This document shows positions 37,086 through 46,670 of a stretch of DNA of 64,000 nucleotides, one piece after another. Under the pieces are notes generated by a model. That model was given only the letters and a program-made list of their open reading frames with translations. It ran no database searches and was not told the DNA's origin. The first letter of the stretch is position 1. Every line of letters starts with the position of its first letter. A program made the position numbers and the translations under genes. The DNA comes from UBA1189 sp045660385. GTDB taxonomy: Bacteria; Bacteroidota; Bacteroidia; Bacteroidales; Bacteroidaceae. The stretch spans positions 1 to 64,000 of the forward strand of contig JAZRDT010000030.1 in assembly GCA_045660385.1 (NCBI GenBank), read 5' to 3'.

Positions 37086-38402
37086 ATGAAATTATTATTT
37101 GTAACAACACTAGATAAATCAATAACAAGTGAACATATCTTTACTAGAAATGTTTGGAGCGCTTTATGTCATCAATTTAAGGAAGATGAAAATGAGATAG
37201 CTTTAGCTACAATTTTTCAAGTCGAAGATGTTATAGATGCGTATATTACAGAAGAGAAATATATAGGCAAAATATATTATAAGCTATTTTACTCGTCATC
37301 TTTGCTTGAGAAAGAAAAAATTGTAGAAATTGTACGTTTTTTTCGTCATATTTCCCCTACAATTATACATTCAAATATGGCAGAAGCTATTGATGTTGCC
37401 GCAGCAAAAGCGACTAATATACCCATTGTTTTAACTATTCATGTCGGAGGAGTAATTTGTCCACGTGGTGATCTTCATGGTTTCTTGATGCATAATGAAA
37501 AGATATGTAATACAATAGTTGCCCATCATTGTCTTAAATGTTGTTCAAAGGATTTACCATTTCCTATATTGTCAAATTTATTATATAGAATAATTCCTAA
37601 TAATTTTTTGAAGTGGTGTTATGGAAGGCTGCAGAAGAAGACTATTTTTTATGTAAGCCAGTTTTTAAGTAGTTTTAATGAAGTCGTTTCACGAAAAGAG
37701 AAAATAGAAATCTATAAATATGCAACGATTATTGCCGCCAATAACCGATTAAAAAATCTCCTTGAAATGAATGGCTTGGTAGATAATGTGGTTGTATTAC
37801 CTCATGGAGTGAAGTGTCGTCATAAACTTCCTATACCAGAGATAAAAGGACCTATAAAGTTTTACTATTTAGGACGTATGCAGTACGCTAAAGGTTTACA
37901 TGTTGTTTTACAAGCATTCGAAGGTATTGATAACTCTCTTTATGAATTGCATATAATAGGTGATGTGGCACCAGGGCGTAAGGCAGCAAGGTACAAGGAA
38001 CGAATACAACGATTGGCACAGGGCCAGAATGTTATCTTTCATGGCGAATTGCCTAATACCGAAATTGAGAGTGTTATCAAGGATATGCATGTGATGATGC
38101 ATCCCACAATTTGTATGGAGGTGTATGGCTTGTCTGTTGCCGAATCGCTATCCATTGGTCGTCCTGTTTTAGCTACGCGATGTGGAGGTGCTGAAATGCA
38201 GATTCTGGATGGGGTTAATGGCTGGTTGATAGCTCCGAATGATATAGATATGTTGCGCGAGAAAATTTTAGAGATCATTCAAGATAAAGAGCAAGTTTTA
38301 CCTATGTGTAATAAATGTCACCTACCTCATCCGTTACCGCAGTATGCAGAATGTCTATTGTCTTTGTATAAAGGTTTGTTGTCTAATTTTCACTATTGTT
38401 AA
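37086..38402 (+). CDS. Glycosyltransferase family 4 (GT-B)
   Basis: A 438-residue GT-B protein. ATG 37086 (MKLLFVTTLDKS) is preferred to the TTG at 37071. It has an N-terminal acceptor domain, the linker VVVLPHGVKCRHKLPIPEIK, then FYYLGRMQYAKGLHVVLQAF and HPTICMEVYGLSVAESLSIG, the E-x7-E donor-binding motif. The cysteine-rich CPRGDLHGF...HHCLKCC segment is shared with the enzyme at 39617. Comparison with that gene shows the clean linker without repeat DNA. Confidence 0.88.
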   Translation: MKLLFVTTLDKSITSEHIFTRNVWSALCHQFKEDENEIALATIFQVEDVIDAYITEEKYIGKIYYKLFYSSSLLEKEKIVEIVRFFRHISPTIIHSNMAEAIDVAAAKATNIPIVLTIHVGGVICPRGDLHGFLMHNEKICNTIVAHHCLKCCSKDLPFPILSNLLYRIIPNNFLKWCYGRLQKKTIFYVSQFLSSFNEVVSRKEKIEIYKYATIIAANNRLKNLLEMNGLVDNVVVLPHGVKCRHKLPIPEIKGPIKFYYLGRMQYAKGLHVVLQAFEGIDNSLYELHIIGDVAPGRKAARYKERIQRLAQGQNVIFHGELPNTEIESVIKDMHVMMHPTICMEVYGLSVAESLSIGRPVLATRCGGAEMQILDGVNGWLIAPNDIDMLREKILEIIQDKEQVLPMCNKCHLPHPLPQYAECLLSLYKGLLSNFHYC

Positions 38403-38420
38403 GAGGCTTGTAAAGTGTCT

Positions 38421-39620
38421 ATGAATATTCTATTTGTAAGTTTTCTTCCTTTTAATCCGTCATTTGGAGGCGTTGAGAGAGTAACAGATGTGCTTTCCAA
38501 AGCATTGTCGTCACGTGGGCATCGTGTGTATTACTTATGCGACTATGTGGAAAATCGTATAATGCTTGAATATGATTTTCCAGTTCCGTTATTTATATTC
38601 CCTTATAGAGGTGGGTTTGACTCGAATGGTAATATTATGTATTACAAGGAGTTGCTAAAAGAACAGGCTATAGATGTTGTAGTGTATCAACAGGCCCTCT
38701 TCGCTTGCTGGTATGAAACATTGTTGTTGGCCCCTAAATGTGTCAGTGTTCTTCATGCTATGCCTGATTACTCGGTAAAAACAGAGATGCAAAGAATATT
38801 TTATACCCCTAAAAATATTAGAGAGTATATTAAATATCCTGTTAAATTATTGCTTTATCCTTTTCTATATTATGTAGTTAAGCATAGATTAGGCTCTCTT
38901 TTATCGAAACATTATTCTTTTATCGCACAGCATTCAGATGCAGTAGTACTGTTGTCAGATAGGTATATTACAGATTTTAAGAAATACCTTCCTCGTGAAA
39001 TAGAACCCAAAGTGATAAAGGGTATTTCGAATCCCAATACTTATCCTTTGCAACAATTAGATATAAATATTAAAGAGAAAATACTTTTATATGTGGGACG
39101 TTTGGAAGGTTATGATAAATGTCCAATGCGTATATTGAGAATCTGGAAACGCCTATATAAGAAGCATCCAGATTGGCAGCTGCTTATAGTTGGCGATGGC
39201 CATGAACGTCTGCCAATGCAAAATTATATTGACAAATATGGGTTAAAACGTGCCACCTTACTTGGTCGAAAATGTAATGTTGAGGAGTATTATAAGAGAG
39301 CATCTATGATATGTCTTACATCCACAAGTGAGGGGTGGGGCATGGTACTGACGGAGGGCATGCAGTTTGGTTGTATCCCATTTGCTTTTGATAATAGTGG
39401 AGCTGCATATGATATCATAGATGATGGTGCTAATGGTTTTCTTATACCTTCTTTTAGTTTGAAAGCCTATGCAAATAGGCTTTCAAACTTAATGGAAGAT
39501 GAAGAGATGAGAACGAGTATGGCCGTTGCTGCTTATAATAAATCTAAGATTTTTGATGTGTTTAATATTGCACAACATTGGGAAAAACTTTTTGAAACGA
39601 TATTAGCGAAGAATAAATGA
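38421..39620 (+). CDS. Glycosyltransferase family 4 (GT-B)
   Basis: A 399-residue GT-B enzyme beginning MNILFVSFLPFNPSFGGVER, with LLYVGRLEGYDKCPMRILRI and TSTSEGWGMVLTEGMQFGCI, the E-x7-E region. ATG 38421 is chosen over the GTG at 38415. The stop overlaps the next start (ATGA). It transfers a sugar from a nucleotide donor in the cytoplasm; specificity unknown. Confidence 0.88.
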   Translation: MNILFVSFLPFNPSFGGVERVTDVLSKALSSRGHRVYYLCDYVENRIMLEYDFPVPLFIFPYRGGFDSNGNIMYYKELLKEQAIDVVVYQQALFACWYETLLLAPKCVSVLHAMPDYSVKTEMQRIFYTPKNIREYIKYPVKLLLYPFLYYVVKHRLGSLLSKHYSFIAQHSDAVVLLSDRYITDFKKYLPREIEPKVIKGISNPNTYPLQQLDINIKEKILLYVGRLEGYDKCPMRILRIWKRLYKKHPDWQLLIVGDGHERLPMQNYIDKYGLKRATLLGRKCNVEEYYKRASMICLTSTSEGWGMVLTEGMQFGCIPFAFDNSGAAYDIIDDGANGFLIPSFSLKAYANRLSNLMEDEEMRTSMAVAAYNKSKIFDVFNIAQHWEKLFETILAKNK

Positions 39621-40951
39621 AACTCCTCCAAATAGCATCTGGTGACTTCTTCTCCACCTACGGTGGTGGACAAGTCTATGTTAAGAATATTGTCGACGAG
39701 ATAAATCGGCAAGGTCTTGATGTGCTCGTGTTGTCTTTTGTAGATAGGAATATTGCTATCGTTGAGCAAAAATATAAGGGCATTACCCTATGGGAGATTG
39801 GCGCACAAGCTGAAGATTCAGATATAGAAGATTTGGTAAAAAATATCTTGCCCGATATCATCCATGCACATAGTAGGAAAGCCTTCTTTACTTCGTTGGG
39901 TAAACACATACATATACCAGTTGTTGTCACTGCACATCATGGAGGAATTCTTTGTCCAGCTGGTTCATTGATGAACGCAGAGGATTGCATTTGCCATACC
40001 ACTTTATCGCATGAGCACTGTTTAAGATGCTGCTTGGCAAACATTCGTACTGGGCGTAGCTGGTATCCTTTAATGAATTTACTATCAGAAACGAACTATG
40101 TGCGTTTAGGTAAGACTCTGCAGAAGTTACCCTTCATGCCTTTTATAACTCCTATAGGCGGTACGGCATTGTCTATTCAGAATAAGATTTCAGAATGGCA
40201 AACAATATGCGAAAAAGCAACAAAGGTTATCGCCCCCAGTCATGCCATAGCAGATGCTATGTGTCGTAATGGCTTATCGCGTGATAAGGTGACGGTGATA
40301 CCCCATGGTATCCCTAAAGGTCCCCAAAATCTATTTAAGGACACGTACCACCTCCCCTTCGCAGAAGGTACTCCTCCTAAACTAGGAGGAGAGTTAATGA
40401 AAGAGACGAATAAGATCCGTTTCTTCTATGTAGGACGTATCTGTCGTATCAAGGGACTGCATATTTTGTTGGAGGCATTCAGTGGCATAGCAAATCAAGA
40501 TAAAGCAGAACTGCATATCATTGGTGGGGCAGGCAATAAAGGCGAACAACGCTATATGGACGATTTGCAACGTCGATACCGTACTACTAATATCGTATGG
40601 CATGGCAAGGTCTCTTCAGATAAAGTCTTCGATATCATTAAGGAATATGATGTGATGGTGCACCCTACAATCTGTATGGATATTTTCGGACTGAACATAG
40701 CAGAAGCTCTTGCGATGAATAAACCTGTACTTGCTACCCGATGCGGTGGCGCTGAGATGCAGATTGTAGATGGTGTGAATGGTTGGTTGGTTCAGCCTAA
40801 TGAAACGCATGCTTTGCGTGCAAAGATGATTGAGATTATAGAGAAAGGAATTACATTGGATGTGTGTAACCTCCATAAAGATGTCATTGCTATTGATGAA
40901 CATATTAGAGACCTACTAAAAGTATATGAGAAAGAAGCGTCTATTAATTGA
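39617..40951 (+). CDS. Glycosyltransferase family 4 with a repeat-derived linker
   Basis: A 444-residue GT-B protein. The N-terminal part MKLLQIASGDFFSTYGGGQV and the segment CPAGSLMNAEDCICHTTLSH resemble the enzyme at 37086. The donor domain has FFYVGRICRIKGLHILLEAF and HPTICMDIFGLNIAEALAMN. Between them, the inter-domain linker carries about 16-20 extra residues (TYHLPFAEGTPPKLGGELM) encoded by a TCCTCCTAGG-type repeat at about 40345-40392. The insertion is in frame and avoids both domains. Confidence 0.88.
   Translation: MKLLQIASGDFFSTYGGGQVYVKNIVDEINRQGLDVLVLSFVDRNIAIVEQKYKGITLWEIGAQAEDSDIEDLVKNILPDIIHAHSRKAFFTSLGKHIHIPVVVTAHHGGILCPAGSLMNAEDCICHTTLSHEHCLRCCLANIRTGRSWYPLMNLLSETNYVRLGKTLQKLPFMPFITPIGGTALSIQNKISEWQTICEKATKVIAPSHAIADAMCRNGLSRDKVTVIPHGIPKGPQNLFKDTYHLPFAEGTPPKLGGELMKETNKIRFFYVGRICRIKGLHILLEAFSGIANQDKAELHIIGGAGNKGEQRYMDDLQRRYRTTNIVWHGKVSSDKVFDIIKEYDVMVHPTICMDIFGLNIAEALAMNKPVLATRCGGAEMQIVDGVNGWLVQPNETHALRAKMIEIIEKGITLDVCNLHKDVIAIDEHIRDLLKVYEKEASIN
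40345..40392 (+). repeat. TCCTCCTAGG-type element inside a GT4 gene
   Basis: The bases GTACCACCTCCCC..GGTACTCCTCCTAA..TAGGAGGAGA are the reverse complement of the intergenic elements at about 2236-2275 and 18886-18930. Here the element is translated as the inter-domain linker. Confidence 0.85.
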
Positions 40952-42059
40952 TGTGAATTCTATTACTAGTTATTTGAAGGGTGGATTCTTGACAGGGATT
41001 GGACGTACAACCTATGAGTTATTAACTCAATGGGATAAATTGTATGATCAACTACCTTTCGAGATAATCCTATATTCCTCGAACACCAAAGGGATATCAC
41101 CCAAGGGGCGGTTCGGATTCAAAATGTTACATCTATTTTGGCCAGATAGAAATAGATTTAAGCGTTTGTTATATTCATTGCGTATACGTAAGTTGTTGTC
41201 AGGGTATGATTTGATACATATACCTCATAATGTGGATATACTGGAAGATGTTTCGAATACCATACTCACTATACACGATGTGATGTCGTATCGTTTTTCC
41301 GAAGTTTGGGGATCGGCATATTGGAGTATGCCTGAGGAGGAAAAGAGAAGGCTTGAGTATGCTGTTAAGCGATGTAAAGCGATTGTGACATGCTCTGAAT
41401 GCTCAAAACAAGATATTGTTAGATATTTGAATGTTGCAGAGGATAAGGTGACGGTAATTCCCTGGGGAATTAATCGTGAGATGTTTCAACCGATGTGTGA
41501 TAATGAATATCTGCATAGCATCGGTATAGAAGGTCTGTATTATTTTACCTCCTCTGCAAATCATCCTCGTAAAAATTTGTCATTGTTGTTGAAATCCTAT
41601 CGCACATACCTTTCCATGGGTGGATGTGGACAACTGGTGATATTGAATCCAGAGGAGGAGCATCTTGCATCTGTGAAGGATTTGATTGATGAGAGAAAGA
41701 TTATTATTCTGAGAAAGATATCTGACAAAGAGTTAGCTGTGCTTTACACCAATGCGCAATGCTCCTTGATGTTGAGTTCATACGAAGGATTTGGATTGCC
41801 TGTGTTAGAGTCTTTGGCATGTGGAACACAGGTTATTTGTTCGCGGAACAGTAGTCTGTCGGAAGCGGGTGGAGATATCGTTGATTATGTAGACAATATG
41901 GATGAATCTATAATAGCACAGAAGATGTTTGTATACGATAATCAAGATAAAATAGCGATACTTGATAAGATTGTATTGGAAAATCATATGCAAATGTTTT
42001 CATGGAAGAAGTGTGCAACGGAGTATATAGATTTTTATATGCGTCAACTTGATATATAG
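40926..42059 (+). CDS. Glycosyltransferase family 4 (GT-B)
   Basis: A 377-residue enzyme with KRLLIDVNSITSYLKGGFLT, ILTIHDVMSYRFSE, VIPWGINREMFQP, FTSSANHPRKNLSLLLKSYR and SSYEGFGLPVLESLACGTQV (E-x7-E). This pattern is common in mannosyl- or rhamnosyltransferases but donor cannot be assigned. The ATG lies 26 bases before the stop of the previous gene, so the two overlap. Confidence 0.88.
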   Translation: MRKKRLLIDVNSITSYLKGGFLTGIGRTTYELLTQWDKLYDQLPFEIILYSSNTKGISPKGRFGFKMLHLFWPDRNRFKRLLYSLRIRKLLSGYDLIHIPHNVDILEDVSNTILTIHDVMSYRFSEVWGSAYWSMPEEEKRRLEYAVKRCKAIVTCSECSKQDIVRYLNVAEDKVTVIPWGINREMFQPMCDNEYLHSIGIEGLYYFTSSANHPRKNLSLLLKSYRTYLSMGGCGQLVILNPEEEHLASVKDLIDERKIIILRKISDKELAVLYTNAQCSLMLSSYEGFGLPVLESLACGTQVICSRNSSLSEAGGDIVDYVDNMDESIIAQKMFVYDNQDKIAILDKIVLENHMQMFSWKKCATEYIDFYMRQLDI

Positions 42060-42107
42060 ACATTGAGCAATTAGTTGGTCTTTATTGCTATAAGATAACT
42101 GTTATAA

Positions 42108-43766
42108 ATGAAAACATTAATTTGTATCCCCTGTCTCTTGACAGGCGGCACCGAAATACAAACACTCAACACCGTTCATGCCTTGGTGCAGGAAGGCCAT
42201 GAGGTGACGGTAGCATGCTACTTCGAGCATTCCCCCTATATGGTGGAGCGCTACCGCAAAGCGGGCGCCAAGGTGTTGCTCTTCTCTCCCGAGGGCACTC
42301 GGGTAGGGGGCTATCGCGCCATACCTTACCTCTACAAGCATCTCAGACGCACTATCAAGAAGGTATGCCCCGACGTGACACATGTGCAGTACATGGCACC
42401 GGGTGCTATGGTAATCCTCCTACTCTGGCTCATGGGTGTGAAGAATATCATTGCGACAGCGCACACATCCGCTGATATCTACAAGGATCTGCGCCTTATA
42501 CATTTTTTGCAACGTCACGTCTTACGTGCCTTCACCTGCATCACCGAGCGTGCAGAGCGCAGCTTCTTCGGAAGCTCGCAGCTCTATACCACAGAAACGG
42601 TGCTGGGGAAGAGGAATCATTTTACGATTTACAACTCCTTACCAATAAACCTGGAACGGAGTTGTAGTCAACAGTCAACGGTCAACGGTCAACAGACAGG
42701 CCATCCGGGATGCTCTCAAATATCTCACACAGAATTCACAGAAGACACGGAATTTTCAGGCAACGCGGATATCATTTCACATGATTTGGATTTGAATTCA
42801 CAGAATGCACGCATTGCTTCGCTCGCGTGTGCCTCCGGGGTGGGTAGTCAATCTCACGCGGATTCCACGGATTGCACGGAAGATATTTGTCAACGCGATA
42901 ACACTGAATTTAGACACGATGACGCGTGCTTCGCTTGCGTTGGCCATGACAGCCAAAGGCTGAACGTTGACGTTAACGAAAACAATTCACAATTCACAAT
43001 TGATAATTCACAATTGACAATTAGCAGCGGAGCTGCTTCACTAAACCCTCAACCGTCATCCATCGACCTTAATTTATCTTGTCAACAGGATTTAGACACG
43101 AATTTAGACACGTTTACGCACATGCAAGCTTGTGCTGCCCTGCCGGATGAGGACACGCAGGGCGTGTACGAAAACGCTAACGTTGACGAAAACTATACTC
43201 ACCGCTCACCGCTCACCGCTCACCGCTCGACAATCGGCGTTGTTAGCCGATTGGAGCCCATCAAAGGTATGGACTTGGTGGTGCCTGCATTTGCTGAGGT
43301 GCTGAAGAAGTTCCCGGAGGTGAGGTTGTTGGTGGTGGGCGATGGCTCGCTGCGTGCTACGATGGAGCGGCAGGCGGCTGAGCTGGGCTGTGCCGACCGC
43401 ATCACATGGGTGGGGCGGCAGCCACAGGAGGAGTTAGCGCAATGGTATGGCCAGATGGATATTGTGCTGATGCCGTCGCGTAGCGAGGGCTTTGGGCTTA
43501 CCGCCATCGAGGCCATGGCCAATGGGTGTGTGATGGTGGCCTCCAATGTGGGTGGCTTGCCTGAGGTGGTGCGCGATGGTGTATGTGGCTTGCTACATCG
43601 CACCGAGGATCTGCATGATATGGCGGCCAAGGTGTCTAAGCTGCTGGATGATGCTGCGTTGTACGATATGTTGCGTGCCCAATCTTTGATCGAAGTTGAG
43701 AAATATAGTTTTGAGCGATATGCTCAATTGATTAATAACATATACATAAAATTGATTGAAGGATGA
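42108..43766 (+). CDS. Glycosyltransferase family 4 with a large in-frame repeat insert
   Basis: A 552-residue frame, about 190 longer than the family norm. Residues 1-185 form the acceptor domain (MKTLICIPCLLTGGTEIQTL, ATAHTSADIYKDLRLIH), and residues from about 375 the donor domain (GVVSRLEPIKGMDLVVPAFA, PSRSEGFGLTAIEAMANGCV). Between them lies the mosaic at about 42664-43231, in frame and without stops. If expressed, the protein would have a ~190-residue, Asn/Ser/Asp-rich, probably unfolded linker. The stop overlaps the polymerase start by four bases. Confidence 0.85.
   Translation: MKTLICIPCLLTGGTEIQTLNTVHALVQEGHEVTVACYFEHSPYMVERYRKAGAKVLLFSPEGTRVGGYRAIPYLYKHLRRTIKKVCPDVTHVQYMAPGAMVILLLWLMGVKNIIATAHTSADIYKDLRLIHFLQRHVLRAFTCITERAERSFFGSSQLYTTETVLGKRNHFTIYNSLPINLERSCSQQSTVNGQQTGHPGCSQISHTEFTEDTEFSGNADIISHDLDLNSQNARIASLACASGVGSQSHADSTDCTEDICQRDNTEFRHDDACFACVGHDSQRLNVDVNENNSQFTIDNSQLTISSGAASLNPQPSSIDLNLSCQQDLDTNLDTFTHMQACAALPDEDTQGVYENANVDENYTHRSPLTAHRSTIGVVSRLEPIKGMDLVVPAFAEVLKKFPEVRLLVVGDGSLRATMERQAAELGCADRITWVGRQPQEELAQWYGQMDIVLMPSRSEGFGLTAIEAMANGCVMVASNVGGLPEVVRDGVCGLLHRTEDLHDMAAKVSKLLDDAALYDMLRAQSLIEVEKYSFERYAQLINNIYIKLIEG
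42664..43231 (+). repeat. 570-base repeat mosaic inside a GT4 gene
   Basis: At least eight module types in one insert: GTCAACGGTCAACGGTC run, CATCCGGGATG joint, CACAGAATTCACAGAAG run, ATGCACGCATTGCTTCGCTC block (also near 54322 and 57959), GCGGATTCCACGGATTGC block, TTGACGTTAACG run, AATTCACAATTGATAATTC run, GCACATGCAAGCTTGTGC block, CTGCCGGATGAGG joint, a GACACGCAGGGCGTGTACG hairpin and a CACCGCTCACCGCTCACC run. Confidence 0.88.
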
Positions 43767-45115
43767 AATCAATTGTATCATTATCTCTTTTTGTGATAAT
43801 ATTTATTTGGGTATGTAAAATTTATATATCTGATAAGAAGAAATTTAGAATAGTAGAGTATAATAAGGGGGAACAGTATCTGCTTACTCGTAATATGTAT
43901 TTTGTTATCTTTACGGTATGTACAGCACCATTATTCCTAGCTCCTTATGCGTTGTTAAAATATGGGCTGTGGTTTGCTGGTATCTTCTTGTTGATTTTTA
44001 CCAATCATGTGCGTATGAAATTGGAGACCGTAATGATCTTATATCTTATCTTTTTCTTCTGGCTATGTATAACGATGACTTGGACAACAACAACACGTGA
44101 TGGTTATATGATGCTTGTCAAATATTTTATTCCAGTACAATTCCTTTGGCTAGGCTATTCTTCTTTGCGAAATGAGAAAGATTTGGTTGTTTTTCTTAAG
44201 ATTGTAAATGTTGCAGCATGTATATATTGCTTTATATCTGGAGGATTTTCAAATGTTTTTGCAAACCCAGTTTATTCCTTTTGTATGGGAATCTTTACAA
44301 CTTATGCTGGATTTGCATGTTTTCTAATAAGTGTGTTTATAGTGCCCATCTTGCTTTATTGGTTGACGAAAGAGAATAAGTATATCTATTGTGCCTTGTG
44401 GATGCTACTTTCTCCTTTATTACAGTCTGTGCGTACAGGTTTGGGAGGTATGTTGTTGGTGTTCTGTGTGGCGGTTTATTTAAGATATAAGCAACGCTCG
44501 CTACCAGCTTTGTTCTTCGCGGGCGCAATGTTTTTATCTATTATTCTTTTTGTGCCAGGTATGAATGAGAAATTCTTTGGTGAGAATGCTGGTAAGGTAA
44601 CAGGTTCTGATATTGTTCGTGGTGATGCTTTATCCTTGGATAATATTGAAATGAGTGGTCGTGAATACTTGTGGGAGCGTGTAAAGGAGAACTGTTACTA
44701 TGGTAATGAGGTTTTTGGCGGTGGATTGGGTACATCAGGACGTTGGGTGAAGAATTATGGAATAGCAACGAAGGGTCTTCAAATGATGCACAATGATTAT
44801 TTGCAAATTCTTTGTGATGCTGGTATAGTCGGTATTGTGCTATTATGTATATTCTATCTCGGATTTATTATTAAGGTAATAGCCCATGTGGTGATGCGAC
44901 GAAGTACGGTGCTGGTGCGGCTAACTGGTATTATGGCTCTCTCCAGCATGGTGGGTATTGGCTTTGCTATGTATTTTGATAATGTGGTGTCGAACTCCAT
45001 GCAAGCCATGGTAATGCCCTTTATCTATTGGGGGTTCTTCTTTAAAGCGCTTGATATAGAGGGTAAGAATAAACGAACATTGGCGATTTTGAGATTTAGA
45101 AGGGAAAGGGAATAG
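43763..45115 (+). CDS. O-antigen polymerase / ligase-like membrane protein (Wzy-type)
   Basis: A 450-residue protein with about 11-12 hydrophobic helices and a long periplasmic-type loop near residues 275-335 (RGDALSLDNIEMSGREYLWE, HNDYLQILCDAGIVGIVLLC), the O-antigen ligase/polymerase (PF04932-like) pattern. It would link flipped repeat units at the outer face of the inner membrane. It is the only clear polymerase in the window, between the GT4 genes and the GT2 group. ATGA overlap with the gene upstream. Confidence 0.85.
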   Translation: MKSIVSLSLFVIIFIWVCKIYISDKKKFRIVEYNKGEQYLLTRNMYFVIFTVCTAPLFLAPYALLKYGLWFAGIFLLIFTNHVRMKLETVMILYLIFFFWLCITMTWTTTTRDGYMMLVKYFIPVQFLWLGYSSLRNEKDLVVFLKIVNVAACIYCFISGGFSNVFANPVYSFCMGIFTTYAGFACFLISVFIVPILLYWLTKENKYIYCALWMLLSPLLQSVRTGLGGMLLVFCVAVYLRYKQRSLPALFFAGAMFLSIILFVPGMNEKFFGENAGKVTGSDIVRGDALSLDNIEMSGREYLWERVKENCYYGNEVFGGGLGTSGRWVKNYGIATKGLQMMHNDYLQILCDAGIVGIVLLCIFYLGFIIKVIAHVVMRRSTVLVRLTGIMALSSMVGIGFAMYFDNVVSNSMQAMVMPFIYWGFFFKALDIEGKNKRTLAILRFRRERE

Positions 45116-45281
45116 CAACGATGTTGCGGGTTGAAAACTGCTTTGCAGCGGTGAAAGTCACGGAGTGACGGTGAAAGCAACCTTAGGTTGCGGTTAAAGT
45201 ACAGCGTACGGTGAAAGCAGAGACACGAATTGCGTGTATGTTGTCGATAATGATAACTATGACTCTAAACACAACGAAAAC
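45116..45281. repeat. GGKKAAA-sense mini-hairpin array
   Basis: Hairpins CTGC/GCAG, GTCAC/GTGAC, GCAACC/GGTTGC and GTAC/GTAC are spaced by GGTGAAA or GGTTAAA, then a GACACGAATTGCGTGTATG piece and a CGATAATGATAACTATG run. The run makes an artificial upstream extension of the next gene's frame. Confidence 0.8.
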
Positions 45282-46166
45282 ATGATATCAATAATTATTC
45301 CACTATATAATAAAGCGACAAGTATTGCGACTGCATTGGATTGTGTGCTGGCGCAAACTTTCCAGAATTTTGAGGTGGTGGTGGTGGATGATGGCAGTAC
45401 GGATAACGGTGCTGCTATTGTGGAGCAGTATACAGATCCACGCATACGGCTCATCCGTCAGGCTAATGCAGGAGTGAGTGCTGCGCGTAATAAGGGTATT
45501 GCCGAGGCGAAAAGCGATTATGTGGCATTTCTGGATGCCGATGATGAGTGGATGCCTGAGTTCCTGGAAGAGATTGTAGCGCTTCAGCGTGAGTTCCCTA
45601 ATTGCAAGGCACAGGCAACGACATATGTGCAGTGCCAGAATGGTGAGAAAAAGAATATCGTACTCAATAGATTGCCCTTCACGGGTGAACGTGGTGTGCT
45701 CACTAATTACTTCGAGGTTGCCACACACTCTAATCCGCCAGTCTGCTCGATTTGTGTATGCATAGAGCGTACGTTACTACAATCACTCGGTGGCTTCCCA
45801 CTCGGTATTAAGTCGGGTGAGGACCTGCTCACCTGGGCACGCATTGCCACACGTACCCACTGGGCCTACTCTCTGAAGCCGTATGCCATATTTAATATGG
45901 AGGGCTACAACAAGAACGAACGCCCCAAACGAATCCCCGCAGAGGTAGATGTGGTAGGCAACGAACTCAAACAACTCAGGAAACAAAACCCTCAAACCAA
46001 CGGCCTGAAACACTACATCGCCCATTGGCACAAAATGCGCAGCTCCATCTACCTACGCTTGGGAATGCGTAAGAAGAGCTTCAAGGAAGCGATGAAAGGC
46101 CTTCGTTATCATCCGTTGAATTGGAAACTGTATGCCTATGCCCTTTGGGCAGTGGTGAAGGGTTAA
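45282..46166 (+). CDS. Glycosyltransferase family 2
   Basis: A 294-residue GT-A protein from ATG 45282 (MISIIIPLYNKATSIATALD); the longer frame from 45234 is repeat-coded. It has VVVDDGSTDNGAAIVEQY, FLDADDEWMPEFLEEIV and ERTLLQSLGGFPLGIKSGED. The sequence is strongly similar to the middle domain of the protein at 46737 (residues about 322-620), so the two are recent paralogues. Confidence 0.9.
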   Translation: MISIIIPLYNKATSIATALDCVLAQTFQNFEVVVVDDGSTDNGAAIVEQYTDPRIRLIRQANAGVSAARNKGIAEAKSDYVAFLDADDEWMPEFLEEIVALQREFPNCKAQATTYVQCQNGEKKNIVLNRLPFTGERGVLTNYFEVATHSNPPVCSICVCIERTLLQSLGGFPLGIKSGEDLLTWARIATRTHWAYSLKPYAIFNMEGYNKNERPKRIPAEVDVVGNELKQLRKQNPQTNGLKHYIAHWHKMRSSIYLRLGMRKKSFKEAMKGLRYHPLNWKLYAYALWAVVKG

Positions 46167-46285
46167 TGGGGAACGGGGAATGTTAAACGTTGAACGGTTA
46201 ACGTTGAACGGTGAAGGGTTAATGTTAAACGGTTAACGTTGAACGGTTAACGATTAATGGGGAATGGTTAAGATTGTAAATATAA
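46167..46285. repeat. GTTGAACGGTTAACG run
   Basis: Tandem AACGTTGAACGGTTAACG-like units and GGGAATGGTTAAG. The block on the far side of the next gene (46670-46736) has the complementary sense, so the gene is flanked by inverted repeats. Confidence 0.8.
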
Positions 46286-46289
46286 TATT

Positions 46290-46670
46290 ATGCAAGAGGA
46301 GTGTTTTTCATATCGAAATTTGAGAGTATATCAACATGCGAAAATGTTTGTGATTTTCGTATATAGCTTATTAAAACAATTTCCGAAAGAGGAACAATAT
46401 GCGTTGTGCGATCAGTTGAGGCGTGCAGCTATATCTATTCCTTCAAATATCGCCGAGGGCTCTGGACGTGTCTCCTTGAAGGAGCAAATTCATTTCATTG
46501 AAATTGCTTTTGCTTCGTTGAATGAAGTTATGTGTCAATTAGAACTTGCGTATGAGCTAAATTATATTAACGAAAAGCAATTAAAGGAGTCTGAGGAACA
46601 AGTGCAATCTATTGCTCAAATGCTTTCTGGGCTCCGTAAATCGAAACGAGAAATTCTCGATAAACGTTAA
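46290..46670 (+). CDS. Four-helix-bundle protein (S23 family)
   Basis: A 126-residue protein nearly parallel to the one at 2451: CFSYRNLRVYQHAKMFVIFV, FPKEEQYALCDQLRRAAISI, NIAEGSGRVSLKEQIHFIEI. Length is normal for the family. Flanked by GGTTAACG-type repeats in opposite senses. Function unknown; its linkage with repeat mosaics at three places in the window is notable. Confidence 0.88.
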   Translation: MQEECFSYRNLRVYQHAKMFVIFVYSLLKQFPKEEQYALCDQLRRAAISIPSNIAEGSGRVSLKEQIHFIEIAFASLNEVMCQLELAYELNYINEKQLKESEEQVQSIAQMLSGLRKSKREILDKR

